This document shows positions 15,562 to 21,161 of a stretch of 21,161 nucleotides of DNA, in pieces. A model generated the notes under the pieces. It worked only from the letters and a program-made list of their open reading frames with translations. It searched no databases and had not been told where the DNA came from. Every line of letters begins with the position of its first letter. Position 1 is the stretch's first letter. Source of the stretch: CAYZJB01 sp964478735 (lineage in GTDB: Bacteria > CLD3 > SB21). The stretch is from assembly GCA_964478735.1 (NCBI GenBank), contig CAYZJB010000060.1, positions 1 through 21,161 of the forward strand, given 5' to 3'. The translations under genes and the position numbers were made by a program.

Positions 15562-15590
15562 AATATATCCGTGCATATCTTGTTGCACAA
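15562..15590 (-). promoter_or_regulatory. candidate promoter of the lipM-rnhA-acyltransferase-kinase operon
   Basis: On the minus strand TTGTGC (15590-15585), a 17-base spacer and TATATT (15567-15562) are correctly spaced. The -10 box is 5/6 and identical to two others in this window, but the -35 box is only 3/6. Transcription would start near 15555, about 37 bases before the start codon. The divergent pgsA promoter must share this 88-base gap but was not recognised. Confidence 0.42.
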
Positions 15591-15606
15591 TGGTTTTTGG
15601 TAGCCC

Positions 15607-16242
15607 ATGACGGTGTTGTTGAGAAACGTTCCGAATATTCTGACGGCGCTTCGCATCCTGCTCACCCCTGTTTTCATCTACTGCGTTTTGACCGACGGAT
15701 GGGAAGCGGCGGCGCTGACCATTTTTGTCTTTGCCTCGATCACGGATTGGTACGACGGATACCTCGCCCGAAAACACGGCTATTCGACCGACTGGGGACG
15801 TTTTCTCGATCCGCTGGCGGACAAAATTCTCGTGGTCGCGGCTTTTTCGACGTTCGTTTATCTCGGACTGATCAAGCTCTGGATGGTCGTTATCATCGTC
15901 CTGCGCGATTCCCTCATCACGCTGCTCCGGTCTTACGCCATGCGCAGTGGGAAACCGATGATGACGAATCTGTTCGGTAAGATGAAAACGGTCCTCCAAA
16001 TGTTCATGATCGGGCTCGTGCTGGTTTTCGTCAGTCTCGAGTCCCAGGCGCGGTTTTCCACCCTCGTTCATCCCGGTATTGTGGCTACGGTGCGGGTTTT
16101 TTCGGAATATCACGTCATTTACAGCGGTATGTTGTTCGTTACGTTCATCACCGCGCTCTCCGGCATCGTTTATATTTATCAGAACCGAGATAATCTGAGA
16201 AACATCCCCGGGGTCGCCCATTTTCGTCAACGGGAGCTCTAA
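15607..16242 (+). CDS. pgsA: CDP-diacylglycerol-glycerol-3-phosphate 3-phosphatidyltransferase
   Basis: The 211-residue membrane enzyme has the complete CDP-alcohol phosphotransferase motif: D47-x2-D50-G-x2-A54-R55-x8-G64-x3-D68-x3-D72. It starts with the typical NVPNILTALRILLTPVF segment. It makes phosphatidylglycerophosphate from CDP-diacylglycerol and glycerol 3-phosphate at the cytoplasmic membrane, the committed step to phosphatidylglycerol. About five to six hydrophobic segments follow. The next gene, pgpA, begins 7 bases after its stop and encodes the following step, which supports PgsA over the related PssA or cardiolipin enzymes. Confidence 0.94.
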   Translation: MTVLLRNVPNILTALRILLTPVFIYCVLTDGWEAAALTIFVFASITDWYDGYLARKHGYSTDWGRFLDPLADKILVVAAFSTFVYLGLIKLWMVVIIVLRDSLITLLRSYAMRSGKPMMTNLFGKMKTVLQMFMIGLVLVFVSLESQARFSTLVHPGIVATVRVFSEYHVIYSGMLFVTFITALSGIVYIYQNRDNLRNIPGVAHFRQREL

Positions 16243-16249
16243 GCGCCGG

Positions 16250-16723
16250 ATGCGTCTTTCCTGGTGGATCGGTACCGCTGCAGGAATGGGCCGTCTACCC
16301 AAAGCGCCCGGAACATGGGCCAGCGTGGCCGCTGCCGGCGTTTATTGGGTTTTCTTTCCGCACGACGCTTCCTTGTTGATTCACGGCATTTTTTTGTTTA
16401 TCATAGCGGCGAATTTTTTCGCCGGCATCTGGGCTGCGCCCGATCTGGAACGTGCGTTTGGCCACGACCCGTCGATCGTCGTTATCGATGAAGTGGTCGG
16501 TATGTGGATTGCGGTTTTTACGCTTCCTCCACACGGGCTGTGGATTCTTGCCGCTTTCGTCCTCTTCCGATTATTCGATATCACGAAATGGCTCGGAGGA
16601 GCATCGGCGCAACGGCTTCCCGGCGGCTGGGGCATCATGCTTGACGACGTCATCGCCGGCATCTGGAGTAACGTGATCCTGCAATTGATTCGCTTGACCA
16701 TAGACCAACGCTTGACGATTTGA
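16250..16723 (+). CDS. pgpA: phosphatidylglycerophosphatase A
   Basis: The 157-residue protein carries the PgpA signatures: GRLPKAPGTWAS (14-25), VVIDEVVGMW with D80-E81, and FRLFDITK followed by GGWGIMLDDVIAG. It removes the phosphate from phosphatidylglycerophosphate to give phosphatidylglycerol. Three to four hydrophobic segments are present. From memory the usual family text after FDxxK is a Pro-rich KPxPI; here it is KWLGGASAQRLPGG, a mild departure with all acidic residues kept. It follows pgsA by seven bases. Confidence 0.93.
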   Translation: MRLSWWIGTAAGMGRLPKAPGTWASVAAAGVYWVFFPHDASLLIHGIFLFIIAANFFAGIWAAPDLERAFGHDPSIVVIDEVVGMWIAVFTLPPHGLWILAAFVLFRLFDITKWLGGASAQRLPGGWGIMLDDVIAGIWSNVILQLIRLTIDQRLTI

Positions 16724-16736
16724 TGGAGCATCTCAA

Positions 16737-17720
16737 ATGAGTATTCTTGTGGATAAAAAGACCCGTTTGGTGGTTCAGGGCATCACGGGAAAAGAAGGAA
16801 CGTTTCACACCAGCCAGATGACGCAATACGGCCCTTACGTCGTCGCCGGCGTCACGCCCGGTAAAGGCGGCATAAAATACAGAGGAAACGACAAAGACAA
16901 ACTGAAGTACGATGTCCCGGTATTCAACACGGTTCAGGACGCCGTTCAGGCGACCAAAGCGAATACGTCGGTTATTTTTGTACCGCCCGCGTTTGCGGCG
17001 GATGCCATTCTTGAGGCCGTTGAAGCCGGCATCAAGGTGATCATCTGCATTACAGAGGGTATTCCGGCATCCGACATGGTACGCGTCTATCATCGCATCC
17101 GCGGAACCGACGTCCATCTGGTCGGCCCTAATTGTCCCGGCGTTATTTCTCCGGATAAATGCAAAGTCGGGATCATGCCTGCGTTCATTCACCGCAAAGG
17201 GCGTGTCGGTGTTATTTCACGCTCGGGAACACTGACGTACGAAGCCGTTGCCCAATTGTCTGCTCTCAAGATCGGACAGTCGACGTGCATCGGAATCGGC
17301 GGTGACCCGGTGATCGGTACGCGATTTATCGACGCATTCAAACTTTTTGCAGAAGACAAAGACACCGACGGGATCGTGATGATCGGGGAAATCGGCGGTT
17401 CCGCGGAAGAAGAAGCCGCGGCGTGGGTGAAGAAAAATTACAAAAAACCGGTCGTCGCGTTCATCGCCGGACAAACGGCGCCTCCGGGGCGGCGCATGGG
17501 CCATGCGGGTGCCATCATCAGCGGCGGCAAAGGCACGGCGGCGGAAAAAATGAAAGCCCTCAAGGCGGCCGGCATCCGCGTCATCACAAGTCCGGCAGAC
17601 ATCGGAATCACAATGGCTGAAGCGCTCGGATTAAAAAAGAAATCCAGGACAAAACCGACCAAAAAGTCGACCGGGAAAAAAAAGCCGGATAGAAAAACGA
17701 AAAAGCACCGCAAACGATAG
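16737..17720 (+). CDS. sucD: succinyl-CoA synthetase alpha subunit with basic C-terminal tail
   Basis: The 327-residue protein has the CoA-binding domain at the start (TRLVVQGITGKEGTFH), GPNCPGVISP and SRSGTLTYE. The active phospho-His is H256 in RRMGHAGAIISGGKGTA. It forms the alpha subunit that, with SucC, converts succinyl-CoA, NDP and Pi to succinate, CoA and NTP in the TCA cycle. The enzyme core ends near residue 299; typical SucD proteins have about 290 residues. Here a tail of 28 residues (300-327) follows in which 17 are Lys or Arg, with no obvious function. GGAG at 16725-16728 gives a good ribosome site. No sucC is in the window. The stop is followed by a palindromic repeat element. 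Confidence 0.95.
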   Translation: MSILVDKKTRLVVQGITGKEGTFHTSQMTQYGPYVVAGVTPGKGGIKYRGNDKDKLKYDVPVFNTVQDAVQATKANTSVIFVPPAFAADAILEAVEAGIKVIICITEGIPASDMVRVYHRIRGTDVHLVGPNCPGVISPDKCKVGIMPAFIHRKGRVGVISRSGTLTYEAVAQLSALKIGQSTCIGIGGDPVIGTRFIDAFKLFAEDKDTDGIVMIGEIGGSAEEEAAAWVKKNYKKPVVAFIAGQTAPPGRRMGHAGAIISGGKGTAAEKMKALKAAGIRVITSPADIGITMAEALGLKKKSRTKPTKKSTGKKKPDRKTKKHRKR

Positions 17721-17733
17721 AACCGACAAAGGG

Positions 17734-17857
17734 TTGTCTCAAACGGGCCCGCGGTCATTGCGAGCGAAGCGAAGCAATCTCATGACATCAATTACAACAA
17801 CGAGATTCCTTCTTCGTTACGCTCCTCGGAATGACATGTACTACCCATTTGGGACAG
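17734..17857. repeat. 124-bp imperfect palindromic repeat element (REP/MITE-like)
   Basis: The inner arms are 17754-17781 (starting GTCATTGCGAGCG) and 17802-17835 (ending CTCGGAATGAC). They are inverted copies, the left one about six bases shorter, with both ends (GTCATT... and ...AATCTC) preserved. Outer arms extend the symmetry: TTGTCTCAAACGGG (17734-17747) against CCCATTTGGGACAG (17844-17857). The core strongly resembles a dispersed GTCATTCCGAGGAGCG...AATCTC repeat that I recall from many bacterial genomes, including FCB members. It fills the gap between convergent sucD and aroQ and ends six bases before the aroQ stop, so its RNA hairpin could terminate both. Copy number cannot be tested in this window. 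Confidence 0.8.
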
Positions 17858-17862
17858 GTCCT

Positions 17863-18291
17863 TTATTTTTCCAACCTCTCGAGGATCGACCGCACCGCCA
17901 GATGGTAACTCTTTTCACCGAATCCGCTGATCACACCCACGCAGACCCCCGCGGTCACGGAATGGCGGCGAAATTCCTCCCTTGAATACAGATTCGATAA
18001 ATGCACCTCGACGACGGGAATGCGAATGCTGGCAATAGCATCCCGCAGCGCAATAGAATAATGAGTAAACGCACCCGGGTTGAACACCACGGCGGCGTGC
18101 GATTTTCGAACTTCATGCAGTGCATTGATCAATTCGCCTTCGATATTCGACTGACGGAAATCGAGATCAACGGAAGGAAATGCTTTTTTCAAACCCTCCT
18201 CAATCTGCTTTAACGTTCGTCCTCCATACACGTCGGGTTCGCGTTCACCGAGCAAATTCAGATTCGGACCGTTGAGGATCAAGATTTTCAT
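17863..18291 (-). CDS. aroQ: type II 3-dehydroquinate dehydratase
   Basis: From ATG 18291 the protein has 142 residues and carries the type II DHQase motifs: NGPNLNLLGEREPDVYG with R17 and catalytic Y22, QSNIEGELI, NPGAFTHYSIALRDAI with N71 and H77, and VEVHLSNLYSREEFR with E95 and H97. It converts 3-dehydroquinate to 3-dehydroshikimate in the shikimate pathway, usually as a dodecamer. An in-frame ATG at 18321 would add ten residues not expected in the family. GGAGG touches that ATG directly with no spacer, so it fits neither start well. The gene stands alone, convergent with sucD and divergent from the secreted protein. Confidence 0.94.
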   Translation of the reverse strand: MKILILNGPNLNLLGEREPDVYGGRTLKQIEEGLKKAFPSVDLDFRQSNIEGELINALHEVRKSHAAVVFNPGAFTHYSIALRDAIASIRIPVVEVHLSNLYSREEFRRHSVTAGVCVGVISGFGEKSYHLAVRSILERLEK

Positions 18292-18357
18292 AACGACGGG
18301 TTCAATGTAGAAAAGCTTCATCCTCCGATCAACTTGCTTTTTTTTTTACGATTTCCG

Positions 18358-18387
18358 GTCATATCACAAAATTTTTATTTTTGTAAA
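18358..18387 (-). promoter_or_regulatory. candidate aroQ promoter
   Basis: On the minus strand TTTACA (18387-18382), an 18-base spacer and TATGAC (18363-18358) match the consensus at 5/6 and 4/6. Transcription near 18351 would leave a 60-base leader to ATG 18291. The surroundings are very AT-rich, so chance matches are likely. Confidence 0.35.
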
Positions 18388-18392
18388 TAAAA
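18373..18392. repeat. AT-only hairpin in the aroQ / secreted-protein divergent region
   Basis: TTTTATTT (18373-18380) and AAATAAAA (18385-18392) form a perfect 8-bp stem around TTGT. It overlaps the candidate aroQ -35 box. It is pure A/T and thermally weak; an operator or chance symmetry in AT-rich promoter DNA are both possible. Confidence 0.35.
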
Positions 18393-18417
18393 TACTTACG
18401 TCTTTGGGTCATTGATT

Positions 18418-18449
18418 TTGACATACATGGGGCATAGTTTGATTATGAT
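18418..18449 (+). promoter_or_regulatory. candidate promoter of the secreted BNR protein gene
   Basis: A perfect TTGACA (18418-18423) precedes two imperfect -10 choices: GATTAT (18441-18446) at 17 bases, or the better TATGAT (18444-18449) at a long 20 bases. The perfect -35 box and its position 56 bases before the start codon make it the best candidate in this gap. Confidence 0.38.
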
Positions 18450-18467
18450 ACTTACCATTCGTCAATA

Positions 18468-18472
18468 AAGGA
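18468..18472 (+). promoter_or_regulatory. ribosome-binding site deciding the GTG start at 18479
   Basis: AAGGA lies six bases before GTG 18479. The GTG is followed by a typical signal peptide, so site and peptide agree on this start. Confidence 0.65.
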
Positions 18473-18478
18473 CACCTC

Positions 18479-21112
18479 GTGATTCGGCACACTTCTGTCA
18501 CCGGACTTCTTCTGTTCATTTTGAGCGGTCAGGCTGTTGCTCAAGATACCGAATATCGTGAGGACGGTCGTACCGTCAAAGCGCGTGCGGAATGGTTCTG
18601 GAAGCGAAGAAGCGTTGGCGGTGTGCGACCGTTAAAACACCTGGTCAAGGTTCGTGAGGACGTCGCGCGCCAAATGCACAGTCTCCGAAAAAATGAAACC
18701 GCGTCGACCTGGCATCCCGTCGGCCCGCAGGCGATTACGGGAACGGGCTATCATGATTACTCCGGACGCTCGCTCGCGGTTGCCGTCAGCCATGCGGATA
18801 CCAATACGGTGTTGCTGGGCACGGCGGGCGGCGGAATCTGGAAGAGCACGGACGGTGGGCTGAAGTGGGACCCGAAGTCCGACAACCTCGGATCGCTCGC
18901 GATCAGCTGTTTCGCGCAACATCCGACCGATGCAAATATCTGGTACGCCGGAACGGGCGAGCCGAGTTTTAATGCCGATTATATTTCCGGAATCGGCGTA
19001 TTGAAATCGACGGATGGCGGGGAAACGTGGACGGCGTTGAATCTTTTGAGCGACGCGCTCACGCACATTTCTGGAATCGTCATCAATAAACGCAATCCTG
19101 ACATCGTCGTCGTTGCCAATTATTTCAACGACTCCGATCCGACGGTCAACGGCATCTACCGATCCGTCAACGGTGGTGCGTCGTGGTCGGCCACCAACCT
19201 AGTGGGCACGGAATTTCGCCCGAGCGGACTGATCGGACATCCGGTCGATAACGATACGATGTATGCCGTTCTCGGCCGCACGATCACGCCCAATCAAAAC
19301 GGAATCTGGAAATCGACGAACGCCGGCGCCACGTGGTTTCTGCTCGCCAGCGGCGCGCCGGGGGCTCAACCCGGCGGACTGCCTAATTTGAGAACGCTGG
19401 GAGGAAAATCGTCGATCGCGATCTCCACGACCAACCCGATGATCATGTACGGTTTGTTTTCGAACGGAATCGATAATTCCAACGAACTCATCGGATCCGA
19501 CAGCGGTATGTTCAAAAGCACCAACGGAGGACTCAACTGGTTCAATGCCAACCTTCCCGACCAATCCTCCGGCGGATTGACCTTTTTCGCCGGTCAGGGA
19601 TTTTACGACATCTACACGGCCATCCATCCCGGTAATTCGAACGTCGTTTATGCCGGGGGTATCGATCTTTATCGGACGACCAACGGCGGTACGACATGGC
19701 AGAATTTGACCGTGGGGTACACCTCAAGCCGGAAATTCCATCCCGACCAACAGGGCATCGGTTTCAATCCACTGAACCCAAACACGCTTTACGTCGTCGG
19801 TGACGGCGGCATCATGAAATCCTACGACGGCGGCGTGACGCTGATCGATCTCAACCCGACGCTTCAGATCACGCAATTCACGGGACTTGCCGTCTCGGCG
19901 ACCGATACGGCCTTGATCCTTGGAGGTTCACAGGACAATGGCACGGAACTCACATCGTCCGGAAGCCTTTCGTGGACGCTTGTGTCCGATGGCGATGGCG
20001 GACATACGGCCATCGATCCGATCAACCCCAACGTCCAGTATTCTCAACGTTTCCACACCCAGGGAGAAAATTTTTCACAATTGAAGACCACCAATCGATG
20101 GTCTACCGAGAGTTTCATCAATTCCGGACTGGACAAAAACGATCGAAGCGAGTTCTACGTACCGTTTACCATGGATCCAAACGATCCGTCGACACTCTAC
20201 CTCGGGACCTTCCGCATGTACAAAACGACGAACGCAGGTTCGTCGTGGAACGCGATCAGCGGCGATCTAACGGCGCAAGACCCGTTCACCATCACCTCGG
20301 TCTCCGTGTCGTCGAAAGATTCGCGCTACGTCGCTGCGGGCACGTTTGACGGCACGATCACACTGTCGACCGATGCCGGATCGACATGGCAAAGCATCGA
20401 CAACGTCTCGACGATGCCGCTTCGCCCGGTCTCCGACATCGTCTTCGATCCCAACGATCCGGATCGGATTTATGCAACTTTCCAGGGCTATTCGCGGCTC
20501 GTCAACGATACTCGTGGACACGTGTGGAGAACGCACAACCAGGGCGGATCGTGGACGAACATCACCGGAAATTTACCCGACGTTCCGGTCAACGCACTTG
20601 TCGTCGATCCGAGCGATAACAACCGGCTGGTCATTGGAACGGATGCCGGTTTATTCCAGACGCTGAACGGAGGAACGACGTGGTTGCCATATAACGAAGG
20701 ATTCCCCTCCGGCGCCGTCGTTGTCGAATTGATTCATCATGAAGCATCGGGCCTTCTTTTCGCGTCCACCCACGGTCGCGGGGCGTTCAAGCGTCGATGG
20801 ACCGACAGCTCGGACGTCGTCATTCCGCCGCCGACGTCTTTTGTGCTGTATCAAAATCATCCGAACCCGTTTAACCCGTTGACGCACATCCGCTTTTTCC
20901 TTACCCAAGCCGAATTTACCACCGTCGACATTTACAATGCCCTGGGCCAGCATGTTCGCCGCCTCGCGGCACAGACTTTTACGATCGGCGATAACACGGT
21001 CGTATGGGACGGCCTTGATGCTCGCGGGGTGGCCGTCACGTCCGGTGTCTATATCTATCGCGTAAAAACGCCGACAACGACCCGGTCCCGTAAAATGCTG
21101 CTCCTCAAATAA
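18479..21112 (+). CDS. secreted BNR/sortilin-type beta-propeller protein with T9SS type A sorting domain
   Basis: The 877-residue protein starts with a signal peptide (about 1-21, cleavage after AVA). Residues 119 to about 740 hold some eleven copies of a short motif of the type (I/L)-W/Y-K/R-S-T-x-G-G-x-T-W, first STDGG at 123-127 and last TLNGGTTW near 728-735. These are BNR/Asp-box repeats, which form sialidase- or sortilin-like beta-propellers. The final 95 residues (783-877), starting PPPTSFVLYQNHPNPFNP, contain DIYNALGQHVRRL and WDGLDARGV, then SGVYIYRV and a basic end. This is the type IX secretion C-terminal sorting domain, cleaved on export or cell-surface attachment. Related propellers include xyloglucanases, but no catalytic acids could be assigned. 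The protein is exported to the surface or medium; its ligand is unknown. Confidence 0.92.
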   Translation: MIRHTSVTGLLLFILSGQAVAQDTEYREDGRTVKARAEWFWKRRSVGGVRPLKHLVKVREDVARQMHSLRKNETASTWHPVGPQAITGTGYHDYSGRSLAVAVSHADTNTVLLGTAGGGIWKSTDGGLKWDPKSDNLGSLAISCFAQHPTDANIWYAGTGEPSFNADYISGIGVLKSTDGGETWTALNLLSDALTHISGIVINKRNPDIVVVANYFNDSDPTVNGIYRSVNGGASWSATNLVGTEFRPSGLIGHPVDNDTMYAVLGRTITPNQNGIWKSTNAGATWFLLASGAPGAQPGGLPNLRTLGGKSSIAISTTNPMIMYGLFSNGIDNSNELIGSDSGMFKSTNGGLNWFNANLPDQSSGGLTFFAGQGFYDIYTAIHPGNSNVVYAGGIDLYRTTNGGTTWQNLTVGYTSSRKFHPDQQGIGFNPLNPNTLYVVGDGGIMKSYDGGVTLIDLNPTLQITQFTGLAVSATDTALILGGSQDNGTELTSSGSLSWTLVSDGDGGHTAIDPINPNVQYSQRFHTQGENFSQLKTTNRWSTESFINSGLDKNDRSEFYVPFTMDPNDPSTLYLGTFRMYKTTNAGSSWNAISGDLTAQDPFTITSVSVSSKDSRYVAAGTFDGTITLSTDAGSTWQSIDNVSTMPLRPVSDIVFDPNDPDRIYATFQGYSRLVNDTRGHVWRTHNQGGSWTNITGNLPDVPVNALVVDPSDNNRLVIGTDAGLFQTLNGGTTWLPYNEGFPSGAVVVELIHHEASGLLFASTHGRGAFKRRWTDSSDVVIPPPTSFVLYQNHPNPFNPLTHIRFFLTQAEFTTVDIYNALGQHVRRLAAQTFTIGDNTVVWDGLDARGVAVTSGVYIYRVKTPTTTRSRKMLLLK

Positions 21113-21161
21113 GCTTCGCTTGATTTACCGGGGGAATTTTAATATTCTTTTGCGTCCTCCG
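21113..21161 (+). other. right-edge non-coding sequence
   Basis: The last 49 bases hold no gene. A four-pair hairpin (AAGC-TTC-GCTT, about 21111-21121) follows the stop codon without a T tract, so I do not call a terminator. Any terminator may lie beyond the edge. Confidence 0.4.

Noticed and set aside
15529..16302. 257-codon minus-strand open frame rich in His, Asp and Arg
   Set aside because: It mirrors pgsA, whose catalytic motif is complete. The charged composition is what the antisense of a hydrophobic membrane protein gives.
1..21161. CRISPR array, prophage, transposase, toxin-antitoxin or other defence genes
   Set aside because: No spaced direct-repeat array and no protein with integrase, transposase, nuclease-defence or toxin motifs were seen. 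RNase HI here is the ordinary housekeeping type.

Overview
The window suggests a Gram-negative bacterium of the FCB superphylum, probably outside classical Bacteroidota. The protein at 18479-21112 ends in a type IX secretion (type A) sorting domain. An LpxL/HtrB-type acyltransferase and a small outer-membrane barrel-like protein point to an outer membrane. Several starts have clear Shine-Dalgarno sequences, and candidate promoters look sigma70-like (TTGxxx, 16-17 bp, TATATT), unlike the usual Bacteroidota pattern. Ignavibacteria, Calditrichota or KSB1-like lineages would fit; this is inference without a database search.

Region 1 (1-7619, + strand) is a surface-polysaccharide cluster. Six genes overlap by 1 or 4 bases: a Wzx-like flippase, a SAM methyltransferase, a GT4 glycosyltransferase, an NAD-dependent sugar epimerase/dehydratase, a sugar-phosphate nucleotidyltransferase (HddC-like) and a GHMP kinase (HddA-like). 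After a 241-base gap come a second methyltransferase and a GmhA-like SIS isomerase. The isomerase, kinase and guanylyltransferase would make GDP-D-glycero-alpha-D-manno-heptose if a GmhB phosphatase, absent here, is supplied elsewhere. A likely leftward promoter and an inverted repeat lie at the left edge.

Region 2 (7579-10860, - strand) is a tightly overlapped set: a small outer-membrane barrel-like protein, an M1-family (gluzincin) peptidase with a one-base frameshift at a five-T run (9216-9220), and a polytopic membrane protein. The last of these overlaps gmhA tail to tail by 41 bp.

Region 3 (10898-12201) holds an unrecognised 356-residue helical protein with its own promoter, then tRNA-Leu(CAG) with a promoter and a strong intrinsic terminator.

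Region 4 (12200-15518, - strand) is a probable operon: LipM-like octanoyltransferase, RNase HI, LpxL-type acyltransferase and a REC-histidine kinase. Divergent from it, region 5 (15607-17720) carries pgsA, pgpA and sucD; PgsA and PgpA are consecutive steps in phosphatidylglycerol synthesis. A 124-bp imperfect palindrome separates sucD from the convergent aroQ. The window closes with a large secreted BNR-repeat protein.

Most of the window is housekeeping or cell-envelope content. I found no CRISPR array, phage, transposase or recognisable defence system. The least explained items are the helical protein at 10972, the barrel-peptidase-membrane protein set, the heptose cluster with its variant isomerase, and the palindromic repeat.
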